This document shows, one piece after another, positions 21,478 through 32,426 of a DNA stretch of 64,000 nucleotides. Under the pieces are notes generated by a model, which did not search any database, had not been told where the DNA came from, and saw only the letters and a program-made list of their open reading frames with translations. The first letter of the stretch is position 1. The number at the start of each line of letters is the position of its first letter. The DNA is taken from positions 186,001 to 250,000 of the forward strand of contig SADC01001375.1 of the NCBI GenBank assembly GCA_004194705.1, in the 5' to 3' direction. Position numbers and translations under genes: made by a program. This stretch comes from Ditylenchus dipsaci. Its lineage: Eukaryota; Nematoda; Chromadorea; Rhabditida; Anguinidae.

Positions 21478-22188
21478 TAGAGCTGTGCATTTGTCATCTA
21501 ACGATAAAACGATACGATATTTTTGAGCTAATTTTCAAACGATCGATATAACGATAAGATATGAATTTTGGCAACGTATATCGTTACGATTATGCGATAT
21601 TTTTCTCCAGAAGCGGACAATGCTGAAAAATCTTCCGCGGCTGCTGCGCGCGCTCAAATTCACCTCAATATCATACCGTTTATTGCTATCTATATCACTT
21701 CACAACAAATAAAACAACAATTAACATCTAATACTGTATTCAACATCCGCAGACTTGTGAGAACAATAGCATCTCCGCATTTGATCCAAACTTGATCGTC
21801 TGTAGTCGTAATGTCCGCGAGGAGAACATTGCTCATAGCGACTTGTAGCATTGAAAGGTTCGCCGGGCAAAACGGATAATACTGATATAGTGGCATAGAT
21901 AAAGTATTGAAGCAATATGATGATTAAGAGATAACGTAGCATACGAGCGCAAAAGAAGATATGAAGATATTGATTCTTTTGCGAAAATAGATGCGACACA
22001 GTCGGAATGATTTGTGCCGAGCAAAAGTTTGGTGACTTTGCGCGATTTTGAACTCTCAAAATCACTAGGTATGACGATAGCGATATACGATTTTTCAAAA
22101 TGGTACAGCGATATGCGATCATATGACCGAAATCGAGAACGATAGAACGATATTATGTTAGATATATCGATCGTGCACAGACTAAATA
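21478..22188. mobile_element. hAT-like MITE, left-arm only
   Basis: Ends TAGAGCTGTGCATTTGTC and CGATCGTGCACAGACTA are inverted in their outer part. The flanks TAATAAAAC and TAAATAAAAC look like an imperfect 8-bp duplication. The right arm has one TAATAAAAC at this site. The target overlaps the AATAAA signal of gene B. The interior is full of CGATA/TATCG words. Several frames on both strands (up to 133 codons, 21,721-22,122) are repeat-derived and have no motif. Confidence 0.7.
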
Positions 22189-22377
22189 AAACGCCCGTTG
22201 AGTTATCTTTGAATTATCCTGTGCTTTGCCTAATAAACTAAAAGTCAGTTTACACACTTTGTACTAAGTGAGAAAATTTCTTGCTTTGAAAATCTGTATG
22301 AATGAAAACGTGGCGATTAAGCCGATCGGACCCGAGATCTGATCCGCTCAATGATTAGGGTCACCTTCAAAAAAGGC

Positions 22378-22822
22378 TCTCTCCTGTTTCGTCCAAATTG
22401 TTTCCGCCAAAAATCGTTATAGCCAATAAACGCTACATTTTTAATAAATAGTTTGCTACACATGGTTTTTCTAACTAATTTAAGGATATTCTCATTTACA
22501 AGTTTGCTAGAGAGCAGGGCTAAATTTTGCGTACGAAGTGTAAATGACCATGTCTGTAATATTTGCTGAAAAACCCCAAAAGTTCTCAAAGGTCCAGTAT
22601 TACGGATATTTTAAGGTTTTCAGCAAATATTGCAGACATGGTCATTTACAACTTCATGCTCAAAATGTAGCCCTGCTCTCTAGCATCATTTGGAGTATGA
22701 ACTTGTAAATCAGAATATCCACAAATTAGTTAGAAAACCATATGTAGCAAACTAATTAATTAAAATGTAACATTTTTTGGCTATAACGATTTTTGGCGGA
22801 AACAATTTGGATGAAACAGGGT
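22378..22822. mobile_element. Palindromic element, CCTGTTTCGTCCAAATTG ends (both arms)
   Basis: CTGTTTCGTCCAAATTGTTT at 22,380 is mirrored by AACAATTTGGATGAAACAGG ending near 22,822. Inner arms (GACCATGTCTGTAATATTTG) also pair. The same element is at 44,635-45,095 in the right arm, so it predates the duplication. The minus-strand frame 22,317-22,589 lies within. Confidence 0.75.
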
Positions 22823-23164
22823 AGAGCCTCAAAAATCCGAATATGGGGGGAACCATAAGTACTGGGTTTATCTGACTTTCAGTTCAACTTCATTCGAAGT
22901 TCAGTTGAACATCCGCTGACGTGTATAAGTGCTTTCTTTGTATCTCCAACGAACCTGCGAAAAAGTCATCTGAAATTCAAAAATGTATCCTTCTAAAACT
23001 TTTCTATTACAACCTATCCTGAATCTCTCACGAGGATGCTCGTGACTCTATTGGGATAGTCGTCGAATTCTCTGAACCTCTTTTATGCTCCGTTGAACTT
23101 CGGCAAGACAGCATATGAGTGCCCCTCCCCCCGTGCAAAGAGTATTTTTCTCTGAGCAGACTTT

Positions 23165-23206
23165 TTTCATCTAAGCCTAAGGCCTAAGCCTAAACCTAAT
23201 CCTCAG
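23165..23206. repeat. Degenerate GCCTAA telomere-type stretch
   Basis: CTAAGCCTAAGGCCTAAGCC and then TAAACCTAATCC make about five imperfect GCCTAA units. GCCTAA/TTAGGC is the nematode telomere repeat. Its mirror copy is at about 44,240-44,280. Confidence 0.5.
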
Positions 23207-23277
23207 TTAGTGCGCTACGCATTGCAAAAAAGAAAACTTAAAAAAAATCAAGGGAACACAAATAGTACAGTCGACTC

Positions 23278-24370
23278 TCTACATAACGTATTTCAAGGGA
23301 CCGGCCGAAACGGGACGTTATGAGGAAAGGACATTATATAGAGAATCGTTATGTAAGAGGCACTCGTCTATATATCACTCGCAAGACGTTATGTACAGAG
23401 TTTTTCAAAAAAACTGTTTATTTTATGAAAAAGTCCGTTATGGAACTGTATATCCAATAAATGGTCCAATATTAAACGTCAATGATATCCGCACGGTAAA
23501 CACCCACGGATTTTATTCACAGAATCAATCATGGTCGGCTACAGTCAACTCTCGATATACACACCCTCGGGCCGGTCCCAGACCAGTAAAACTCCCTCAA
23601 TATAAGCACATCCGCTTATTATGGGAAAAACGTTAACTTCGAATCGTGAATAGGCGTTAAATCTTGCCACGAATATTTTCATTTCAAAAAAGAGACCTGG
23701 TGAACGAAAAACAGAGTAAACTCACAAATTTCTTTTCAGTTATTTAACTTTTCGGTTATTATTGTTTGAAATAATCTTCGATGTGGTGTGATTTTTCTCG
23801 ATACTTTTGGTCATTCCTTTCAAAAAAGATCACTCTCGATATAGCACACTTTTGCCGGTCCAGAGTGTGCTTATATCGAGAGTCGACTGTACATGTCACG
23901 GATGTCTACGGACATCCGTGACGGATCAATACAGTCGACGCTCTCCATAACGACCCGAAGGGACCGACTTTTTCGTCGTTATAAGAGCGTCCGTTATGTA
24001 GAGCGTCGATTTAGGTCAATTGTACTAACTCTGACCAATCGGCCAATTTTTTGTTTGTTATGGAGAGCTGTCGTTATGGAGGGGTCCGTTATGGAGAGCG
24101 TCGACTGTATAAATGCACAAAAAAATGGTACGGATAGTCAACAGATGTCGTGTTGAGACGCTTTCAATTTTAATTTTTTTTTTCGAAAAAACATTATATG
24201 AGAGGCGTATTTGAAGCAGTGTCCAGCGAATCGGGACGTTATGTAGAGAGGGGCGCTATGAAGAGAGTCGTTATATAGAGAGGCACTTGTTCGAGCATTT
24301 AGTTTAGACCAACCAAACTAGTTTTACTGGGACGTTATGAGAAGAGGGACGTTATATAGAGAGTCGACTG
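23278..24370. mobile_element. Nested set of three pogo-like elements
   Basis: Outer element: CAGTCGACTCTCTACATAAC at 23,278 with its inverse ending 24,370, TA flanks. Second: CAGTCAACTCTCGATATACA at 23,542 with inverse ending 23,889. Third: CAGTCGACGCTCTCCATAAC at 23,932 with inverse ending 24,107. All share CAGTC ends and TA flanks but have different tags (CATAACG, GATATAAGCACAC, CCATAACGACC). Only the outer and second are represented in the right arm, where the homology then breaks. Confidence 0.75.
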
Positions 24371-24901
24371 TACGCTTAAAGAAAATACTCTTTGGATGGC
24401 GGTGCACTTCAATTTCAAGCTTCGGCAAATCCGCTACACCACCTGTGGAACTCAAACTTGAAACCTGAATTTATTTTTTTAGTTTGGCTTAGACGCTCTA
24501 TTACTAGATACTACTTATTAGGTCAATACTTTGACCTTTACATGTGATTGTGCAATTTTGTTTGTTATGACTGTGATTGTGTTTATTAGAACAGCCGGCG
24601 ATTTGCTACAAATTGTGACTCGCTATATGACAGCATAGTAAATATTTGAAAATTTGTTTTTTGCGTTTTCTTAACTACACGAGCTTTACTGATCCCACAT
24701 TTCAAATTTTGGATTTTAATTAAAAAATGTAAGAATGGTGCGTATACGTTATTTTAAACTGCGTCCAAATTCGGACGCAGTTAACATAACGTATAATGCC
24801 AAGTTTATACGCGCCAATTAAATTCTTCCGCGGTTGATTCCCCGCAAGGATTTTCAAATTAACAATTTTTTGTCTCACGAAGAACTTTTTCATTTCAAAT
24901 A

Positions 24902-25071
24902 CAGTCAAGTCTCGATTTAACGAAACTCTTGATTTAACGAACCTTTTTTTTGGTGGCTATTTGGCCACCGATTAAATAAAATGACTAAAATAAGCTCTCG
25001 ATTTAACGAAACCTTCGATTTAACGAACATTTTTGGCGGTCCCAGGGGTTCGTTAAATCGAGACTTGACTG
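24902..25071. mobile_element. pogo-like MITE, tag GATTTAACGAA
   Basis: CAGTCAAGTCTCGATTTAAC at the left is mirrored by GTTAAATCGAGACTTGACTG at the right, with TA flanks. GATTTAACGAA occurs four times inside. The right arm has no counterpart (this part is missing there). Confidence 0.75.
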
Positions 25072-25810
25072 TATTCTATAATCTAACTGCAGCTCTGTTG
25101 GATTATCCATGTAACAACTGAACCAAGCAATCGTCTATTTGGTGCAATTTTTCATGTTTTCAGGTCTGGAAACCTGTTTTCTGAACTAATTTAAGCATTC
25201 CAAAGATGGTTTGATAGTAGTAAAATGCCGTTTTATAGGTTTATTACACTGTGATAAAAAGGTTTCAAGTAGGGTGGTGGTCGGGCGGGTAATTTGGAAA
25301 AAATTTCAATTTTTTTTTTCTCCAGGCTCTAAAACCTTTTCTGGATTAAATCGGGCATGCTGAAGATTTGATAGTGATAAAATAAGTTTTCAATATCACC
25401 CTTAGGACTGATAAAAGCGTAAAAGACAGCAAGAAAAAAATGCGCATATCGTAATTTTGCCTCAAATAGTCGGAATTTCGCCGCGAATTTTCACTTTGCC
25501 TTTTTCTGTAATTTTCTCAACTTATATCAAAACAAAATATTTGCGGCAAAATTCCGACTTTTTGCGGCAAAATTACGATATGCCCGTAATAATTAGGGGG
25601 CATTTTTAGAAATTATCGGTGGCCATTTGGTATACCAACGACTGGGTACACATTATGACCGGGTACAACGACCGTTTGCGCAAATTCGTCTGGTGGAGAC
25701 CATTTTTAGCTCTAAAACACTGAACTTCATTTTTGTATGAGCCACGCCAATGTTGCATTTTCAGAGCTTCCTTATACACGGAAATTTAGTCCACAATCTC
25801 CTCTATCTGA
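25072..25810. other. Dispersed repeat, no gene
   Basis: 25,430-25,680 contains GCATATCGTAATTTTGCC with its inverse, then GGTATACCAACGACTGGGTA. A second copy of the right half is at 56,930-57,065. 25,145-25,400 resembles the interior of foldback element 1 (GTTTGATAGTAGTAAAATGC). No coding region. Confidence 0.5.
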
Positions 25811-26745
25811 ATGACCAGGGCCAGTACTCACCATCTTTTACCCTTACCTTTTACCCTTACCTCTACCATTACCTCTACCGGTACTCACCATAATTTTTAC
25901 CCTTACCTTACCTCTACCTTTACTTTTACCTTACTCTACCCGTACTCACCACACTTAGAGGTAAAGGTAGAGGTAAGGGTGAAAAAAACAGGGGGACCAA
26001 GGCATATTTTTGCCATGGGTGGTAGCAGGGTAAAATTTTACCCTCATCTCGATTTTTGAATTTTTGTCTCGCAACGCATTTCTAGAGTAATGTGTGTCGC
26101 TGAACACGATTTTGATGTTCATTTTTCATTGTTGTGTGCTCTTTGTTGAGATTTGCTCGTTTTATTAATCTTGCACTGCTTCTCGTATTTTATCGTTGTT
26201 ATCTTTAGTTATCGCCATGTTTACGTCTGAAATGTGCAAGCGTCTGGTGGAGTTGGTGGCCGAACATCAAGATGATCTCTTGCTGGTGCTGGTGGAGCAA
26301 GTGATCGGTCGATGGAAGCGTAGGTTCCACTCTTTGCATGGGGAACTCCGGATTGCCTAGAACGGGTCACTCAATTCATCATTGCCGCTGCAGTCCTACA
26401 CAACATTTGCCGCTTGCGAGGAGTATCCGATGAGAACGATGAAGACATGCTAGACGAACAACCACCGGAGGAGGTCAATGCGGATGACAGAATTAGCACT
26501 GGATCAAATATGAGAAATTCTATTCTTAATCGTTACTTTACGCGCTAAATAGTGTTGTCTGTTGTTGCGGATTGGAATAAATCATATGCAGTTGATTGTG
26601 CTTTCGAGGATAAAGTTGAAGGTAGAGGTAAGGGTAGAGGTAAGGTAAAGTTGAAGGTAGAGTAAGGGTAAAAGGTAGAGGTAAGGGTAAAAGTTAGAGG
26701 TAAGGGTGAAAGGTAAGGTAAAGAAAAGGGTGAGTACCGGCCAGG
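25811..26745 (+). mobile_element. PIF/Harbinger-type element with tandem GGTAAGGGTAGA arms
   Basis: The left arm (25,825-25,980) is an array of CTTACCTCTACC and TTACCCTTACC words; the right arm (26,610-26,735) is the same in reverse complement (GGTAGAGGTAAGGG). The interior encodes a transposase C-terminus. Only the left arm of the inverted duplication has it. Frames on the minus strand at 26,545-26,853 are repeat translations. Confidence 0.6.
26217..26548 (+). pseudogene. Harbinger (DDE_Tnp_4-type) transposase C-terminal remnant
   Basis: ATG at 26,217 opens MFTSEMCKRLVELVAEHQDD, then VIGRWKRRFHSLHGELRI and a stop. One frame over the sequence continues as LERVTQFIIAAAVLHNICRL, then DMLDEQPPEEVNADD and RNSILNRYFTR, ending at TAA 26,546-26,548. 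The RWKRRF...LR and AAAVLHNIC signatures are typical of the C-terminal third of Harbinger transposases. The catalytic part is gone and a frameshift is present, so it is non-functional. The N-terminal piece joined to the C-terminal piece points to an internal deletion. Confidence 0.65.
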
Positions 26746-26882
26746 ACGAAGACGAGCACGAGCCGATTTCAGGCTCGTACTACGAGGACGAAGACGAGTA
26801 CGAGCAAATTTTAAAAAGTCGGTACGAGGACGAGTACGAAGTACGAGGCCCAAAAATTTCTGGTACGAGGACGAGGACTAGA
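26746..26882. repeat. GTACGAGGACGA simple repeat
   Basis: Degenerate GTACGAGGACGA units follow the Harbinger-type element. The 88-codon acidic frame at 26,706 is a translation of this repeat. Confidence 0.55.
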
Positions 26883-27789
26883 AAAATTGAAAATGCACAA
26901 CACTGCATTCAAGACGAATCTAATCCAATAACATTTACAGGAGAACATGTAATATTTATTGACCACCGGTAGAAAACATGATTCCATAGAAAATCAAGCT
27001 AATTATGAAATTTTGATTTGGCGCAAACATTTGAAAGTGATTATGTTTTGGAATTTTAAACCCTGTGGTAGGTCATAAATATCAGATTTTCAACTTTCCC
27101 TTCAAAAATTTGAGTATACGTCTGATGAAAATCCAGATTTTTCCGAAGGAAATCGATATTTTAGGTATTTTTTGCATAGAAGTGTTACAAGAAGCAGCAA
27201 AGTGTTATTTTTCAAACTGAAAATGAACATATATGTGCCGAATTTGATGCTCTATCTTCTGGCAAAGCCGTTTTTCGATCACATGACCCTATGAAAAGCT
27301 CAGGTCATTTTCGTGGAAAAGCACCGATTTTCGAATAAAAAGCAGCATAAAATAAGATTTTTTAAATTCCCTCACAAACCTTATATTGGACCTTTTCAAA
27401 AGTTTAGAAAGCCGTGGTTGCAGTTCGTCATGCAGTAGTATTTTAAGATGTATCAAATTATTTAAGAAATCTGGCTGAAATAATATGCTCTTATCGTGTT
27501 AGGCAGCATAGTGACTCCGTTTTTTAAAAAGTGTGCGCCGTCCTATCCGTGTCATTTTGTCTTCCGTCCGTCCCGTCCTCACTTTTTTTTTTCAATTATG
27601 CTGACGACCACCGTTTCGTCTTGCTTAAATTTTTTTCTGTCTTTATTTTTTCCTTGTGAAATAGTCATCTTTCGTAAAATCAAGGCCTTCCCCGTTTGTC
27701 CGTGACGACTGGCCGGACCTGATGGACAGCACGGTAACTATGGAGTGGGGTGCAAAATATTATTAATATTTTCAACCAATTTTTATTCT
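26883..27789. other. No gene; sequence shared with the right arm
   Basis: Mirrored at about 42,105-42,960. No motif is seen in the frames on either strand. 27,500-27,730 has CGTCCGTCCCGTCC words. Confidence 0.45.
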
Positions 27790-28545
27790 GCCCCGAAGCA
27801 ATAACGAGTGCGCGGCTTGATGTGGAATATCTCAGAGCTCAGTCCACTTTTGGAAAAACGGTTTTTCGCATTTGATATTAGACATGTTTGATCCTCAGAA
27901 TTTATTACAACACTCTATATTGGCTATGGCAAATAAGAGCTGGCGCCAAATGCTAAAAAATATCCGCAGTTCCGGATACTTTTCTGACTTCGGCGGCTAC
28001 AAAAACATTTTACACAGCAGGTTGAGTCTTTTAGAACTATGTTGAACACAGCTTGTAGCCTATATTTTATGAAACATTTTAGTGGTTCATTTTCATGTTT
28101 TGACTCTATCAAGCTCAAATTACGACCGAAAAACTCTCCGATTTTAGGAGCCTATTTTTTGAACTTCGAAAATCGGAGAGTTTTTTGTCGTATTTTCAGT
28201 TTGATAAAACCAAAACATGAAAATGAACCACTTAAATGTTTCTTAAAATGTATACTACAATTTAAGTTGGACAGAATTTATGAAAAACCTGCTGTGTAAA
28301 TTGCATTTGTAGCCGCCGAGGTCAGAAAAGTATCCGGAACTGCTGATACTTCACAGCATTTAGCGCCAGCTCTGATTTGCCATAGCCTATCTAAAGTGTT
28401 TTAATGAAGCCTAAGAACAAAACATGTCTTATATCGAATGGAAAAAACCGTTTTTCAAAAAAAGTGGACTGAGCTCTGAGATATTTCACATCTAGCCGCG
28501 CATTCGTTATTGCTACGGTGGCTGGTCCAGTTTTAATAATTTTTT
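27790..28545. mobile_element. Near-perfect 750-bp palindrome (both arms)
   Basis: The left end (GAAGCAATAACGAGTGCGCG) is mirrored at the right (CGCGCATTCGTTATTGCTAC). The centre near 28,165 is CTCTCCGATTTTAGGAGCC, with AAATCGGAGAG opposite. The copy in the right arm is at 41,355-42,105. Frames of 64-86 codons on both strands are by-products. Confidence 0.8.
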
Positions 28546-29125
28546 TGAATGGTCCTCACTTTATTGACTCAATATTTGCTATTCTAAAAATCAGTTTTTT
28601 TGTGCATATAATCTCAGCTTAACGTTCACTATTTCAGGAAATATCAATCGACAGCAAAAGATCGAAGAAAAAGGAGTAGTCATGAACGGTCGTATTCAGG
28701 TAACTAATTTTGTTTTTGGAGTGTATTTTTTGCGCAGCTTGCCTTATCACTCGCCCATTGAATATTCGCATAGAAATTGAGCGATGCCTTGAGAGCCTTG
28801 CGTCCGATTAGCAGGATTTTCCTTCCTTTTCACTCTTCAATATACAAGCGATATTCCTTTGACTATCACTTTGACTTTGACTTTCACCTCAGGGTGTGTC
28901 GAATTTTAGAGTGACAGTGAAAAGGAGAGTGAGCGGCAAAGAAGAATATGCTCATTAGATAGTTGGCTTAGAATTGTTGATGAATTTGCTGCAATAGCGA
29001 CAAGTCTGTGGTGTGTAACAGCTTATAGATGCACTCAATTTTTCTCGTGATTGATTGACACACTAATCAAATGAGGCATAATGTTTGCTGATTTTGCAAT
29101 CTCAAAAATTATTATTTTTGCCAAC
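28546..29125. other. 5' region of gene C with a short upstream exon
   Basis: A TATTTCAG acceptor near 28,638 precedes an exon-like block that ends ATGAACGGTCGTATTCAG at 28,700 and a GTAACT donor. It could be a small 5' exon (MNGRIQ), but no link to gene C is provable. In the right arm a Mutator-like element is inserted exactly at this ATG. 28,860-28,900 holds CTTTGACTTTGACTTTCAC repeats. Confidence 0.35.
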
Positions 29126-29757
29126 ATGACCTCCTCAGCTTCGTTTCAGCGTATTCTTACTTCTAGTGAAGTCTATCACGACATCATTCAAAACTTTGAT
29201 TTGCAAACTTGTTCAAGATTAATCTTCATGTCTGCTAAGGCAGCTAATTTTATTCTTTTACGTGGAGACAAGCTTATGATACATAGAATACTGGTGCGAG
29301 TTTAAGCTTTGGATCAATATTGTTTGCTTTTTCAGTTTGATCCGTCTCAACTCGCTATAGGGAGGGTGGCGGCTACTGCTTTGCTTGGCTTGTTGGATAT
29401 GTTCACTTCGGATCAGCGCTTTGTTGTGATAGCTTTCCAGACTCAGACCAGACATTAGTGATGGAGATTCAAGGGGTATGTATCACACCTATATTATAGT
29501 GATATATTCTTGTATCTTAGGTACCAGCCTTCCAGGCGATGGCTATGAATCCTCGTCCCATTCCGCCTCTCATTCCTACGGTGCATGATTTGAAACAGTT
29601 GTTGGCTGATGAGTTCCCCCAGAAGCTTGGAAGTGGTCTGAACAATATGCGCTTTCGTGTGTCCAATTTGCAAGGAGGCTACGTGCTGCTCGAGGATGAT
29701 GAAGCCCTTTCGACATTGTCAGGCCAGCAAAGAATCATATTGGGCTCTATTTATTGA
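29126..29757 (+). pseudogene. Gene C (left copy): F-box-like protein, frameshifted in exon 2
   Basis: Three exons: 29,126-29,293, 29,336-29,475 and 29,521-29,757, with introns of 42 and 45 nt. Exon 1 (56 codons) carries an F-box-like motif (LTSSEVYHDIIQNFDLQTCS, RLIFMSAKAANF). Exon 2 encodes FTSDQRFVVIAF, then loses one C near 29,438 compared with the right arm, giving an early TAG. Exon 3 is open, from VPAFQAMAMNPRPIPPL to QQRIILGSIY. Unshifted length would be about 181 residues. F-box proteins usually recruit substrates to SCF ubiquitin ligases, but here the assignment rests on the motif only. Gene C' in the right arm has a different frameshift. Confidence 0.72.
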
Positions 29758-30731
29758 TTCGATCGGTTCTTGTTGTAAACTCTTGTTGTTACTGGTATAA
29801 ATTTATTCTGGTTATTATGTGGACGTAATGAAGTAATTTATGTATTTTCACAGCAAGGAAGGTATTGTCTATGGTTAATGAGTTGCGCCTAAGATGCGTT
29901 GAAGCAATTTCTAAGCTCAGTCTACCCAATATCCTAATTATTATATAGTTTTGACTAAGCTTACCATCGGCGTACCCAAGGGGGCTGGCACGGACTAAAT
30001 TTGCTTGGAGAAAAACTTGACCTGAATTTAAATTTGATTGGGATCAGCGAGAATGTATAGTCTCCATTTATGATTTTTTCAATTGCCATCAAACTGACCA
30101 GCCAAGTATTCTCTAATATCGAACGTTTTCTTAATCGAGGGTGTGAAGCCCTCCGATTATAAAGCCCCCGTCAGCATTTTCTAGGATTTACTACTACTAA
30201 TTTGGTCAATCTCATTTGGGAACCTTCATTCTGACAAATCAGCTCAATATTTTTAAAATTCAAATACCGTCACGATTAAAAAACTCGTAAAAGTCTTAGC
30301 TATCTTTTAAGGGGCAAAATTTTTTTGACCCAGATTCACTTTTTTTTGACCCAGATTCACTTTTTTAACAAGATTCATTTTTTTTGTCCCAAATTTCCTC
30401 ATTTCTGTCCCAGATTTAGCTTAAACCACAGGGGGACCAAGCACTTACAAAATTGGTCAAAAAAATTTTCTCTCATAACAGCCTGAAAGTTTTTCTATAA
30501 CGTTTCTATCATGTTTAAGCATTTTCGCCAAAAATTTTTTTTTCCGCAAAAATTTTTGCCTTGGGGACCGGTGCTTTAATGAGAGAGAATACGGTACTAC
30601 CCGTGTTCGACTAGGTTGCAAGGCCGTGATTCTTATTTCGAAAAAGCGCCGGGAATTTCTTTTTTGGCTATTTGCCGCCTTGAAGAAATATTTGAGCTTT
30701 TGGGGGGAAAGGAGTCAAGAAAATTCTTCAA
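29758..30731. other. 3' region of gene C; half palindrome at the inner edge
   Basis: 30,310-30,560 holds CCCAGATTCACTTTTTT repeats and the word CAGGGGGACCAAGC; the right arm keeps the full palindrome of this sequence. 30,577-30,597 is a solo right end of a TACCGTATT-family MITE that is complete in the right arm (35,359-35,511), so the left arm lost about 2 kb here. Arm homology ends at about 30,731. Confidence 0.55.
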
Positions 30732-31037
30732 AAATTTGGCCCTATACGAGAATAGGTACCGATTTTAGAGCTTGGTCCTCACTTTGTTTTTTTCCGAAAA
30801 AAAAATTAATAAATTAAATTAATATATATATATGTTTTGTGGCAAATCACATAGTATTCGTAGCCCATTGGTATTCCCAACTGTGGCGGAGTCTTAAACG
30901 GCAGTAGCGTCTGAAGAGTCATAAGCAATGCTTAAGACAGTTTGAGGCGGCTTAAAATGGTTAAGTGTGTGATTTCTGATCGATAAAAGTTAATTTTAGA
31001 CTATAAAATTTTAATTCCCGCAGCATTTTGACTTAAA
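30732..31037. other. Start of spacer, no gene
   Basis: Non-duplicated AT-rich sequence between the arms, with a (TA)n run near 30,820. Confidence 0.4.
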
Positions 31038-31267
31038 GGGGCATGCCCACGCTAATAAGAGGTAGTGCCTGGGAATTCAAAAAAAATCCTAATCATTTAA
31101 CTTCTGTATGGATTTTTCGACTTGGTTTCTAACAAAACAATGCCCAGAATTTGATTTTAGGTATGGTTTGTTAAAAACCAAGTTCAAAAATCCATACAGA
31201 AGTTCAATGATTAGGATTTTCTTTGAATTCCGGGCACCACCTCTTATTAGCGTGGGCATGCCCCTTT
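31038..31267. mobile_element. Palindromic element, GGGGCATGCCCACGC ends
   Basis: GGCATGCCCACGCTAATAAG near 31,040 is mirrored by CTTATTAGCGTGGGCATGCC ending near 31,262. Inner TTCGACTTGGTTTCTAACA pairs with its inverse. It is the uninterrupted relative of the element at 13,281-13,800. Confidence 0.7.
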
Positions 31268-31554
31268 AAAATGCAAAAATTTGGACTTTTTGTCAAAATC
31301 AATTTTCTTGACAAAAAAATATCGTGAACAGATTGGCGTGACACCGTAAACCTTTTACGCCAACACTGGCATCGTGAAAAGGGCCATAAAGTCACAGTTA
31401 CTTTTTGGCAGGACTTCCTTTTACGGAGTCCTCCCAAAAGTGTGTTTTGACCACTTATTCGAGCTTTTCAGGTCGTAATTAGTCGAAAAAACATGTTTTC
31501 AGGATTGGGAAAGACATCTGCAAAAAAAAAATTTTGGTCAAAAAATTGGACGAC

Positions 31555-31812
31555 CTGCGACTCGCTACAAATTGTGACTCGCTACTGCGACTCGCTACAA
31601 TTGCGACTCGCTACAGATTGAATTTTTATTGTTATGTGGGTACAGATTGTTGTACCAGACCAATTGTTGGCCGCTTCGCGGCCAAGACCAGCACACTCCA
31701 CATTGCAAGGGATAGGGGAACATGTAGTACATGTTTTTGGGTGAAATGGACAAAAAAGTTAAAGTGTAGCGAGTCGCAAAAGTGTAGCGAGTCACAATTG
31801 TAGCGAGTCGAA
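31555..31812. mobile_element. Foldback-type element 3 (CGACTCGCTACAA arms)
   Basis: Four copies of GCGACTCGCTACAA at 31,555-31,615 and three of GTAGCGAGTCGCA in reverse at 31,766-31,812. The centre has a GGCCGCTTCGCGGCC piece shared with the 11,682 element. A further element with the same unit is in the right arm (47,930-48,155). Confidence 0.65.
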
Positions 31813-31834
31813 GTTTTACCAAAAATTAAATATA

Positions 31835-32065
31835 TGGAGATACTTATTTAGACATATTAAGGGTATTTGGCCGCTTCGCGGCCAAATACCAGCACACTCC
31901 ACATTGCAAGGGATAGGGGTACATACATGTGTTAACCCCTGAGTCAGGGGCCCTGACCCTTGCAATGTGGAATATGCTAGACTTTGGCCATCACATTCAG
32001 CCAAATACCCTTAGAGATATTTTACTCTTTTGAGTTTCAAATTCGAGAAACGTTTAGCCACTTTT
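31835..32065. mobile_element. Derivative of the 11,682-12,054 palindromic MITE
   Basis: It shares GGAGATACTTATTTAGACAT, GGCCGCTTCGCGGCC and CACACTCCACATTGCAAGGG with the element at 11,682-12,054, with the same order of inner arms and a CTGAGTCAGGGGCCCTGAC centre. The outer CGTTTCCCC ends are missing. Confidence 0.65.
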
Positions 32066-32080
32066 ATAATCACCTACAGG

Positions 32081-32410
32081 GTGGCCCAAAAATAATCGGA
32101 AAATATTGAAACTTTTGCGTGGGTAGCTCCTTGCCCCATCGATTTTCCTGGGGAAATCGATGACAGTAGCTCAGCTACCTGGGAGTTCTTTGAAATGAAA
32201 CACAGAAAATGTGCATGAAAAACAACGAGACTACCGTATTTCTTCTAATAGTCGGGCAGTCTCCAATAGTCGGGCAGTCTCTAATGAACGGGCACCCTAG
32301 GAGGCGATTGGAAAATAAACGGGCAAACTCGCTCATTAGAAGAAATACGGAATTATTTAAAAGCAAAATTTTTCAAAATTTTCCGAGTTTTTTCGGGCCA
32401 TCCATTACGC
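32081..32410. mobile_element. CAGGGTGGCCCAAAAAT element with a nested MITE
   Basis: CAGGGTGGCCCAAAAATAAT at 32,081 and TTCGGGCCATCC near 32,392 appear to be its ends. Nested at 32,234-32,350 is a TACCGTATTTCTTCTAATAG element ending ATTAGAAGAAATACGG with tags AGTCGGGC and AACGGGC. A related end TACAGGATGGCCCGAAAAAA is at 19,409. Confidence 0.5.
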
Positions 32411-32426
32411 CATCCCAACCGGCATA

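Larger units (their letters stand above)
14250..30731 (+). repeat. Left arm of a giant inverted duplication
   Basis: This stretch is repeated in reverse complement at about 35,226-53,404. Matching landmarks, left to right arm: mariner 14,528 with 53,109; gene A first exon 17,874 with 49,671; gene B ATG 20,975 with 45,995; gene C ATG 29,126 with 38,911; edge 30,731 with 35,226. Between about 23,836 and 26,909 the left arm has sequence with no counterpart (the right arm has about 0.5 kb of other sequence there). I did not compute percent identity; by eye, unique parts differ by a few percent plus many indels. Confidence 0.93.

Noticed and set aside
21721..22122. 133-codon minus frame with a hydrophobic segment
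   Set aside because: It lies wholly inside the left-arm-only hAT-like MITE made of CGATA words.
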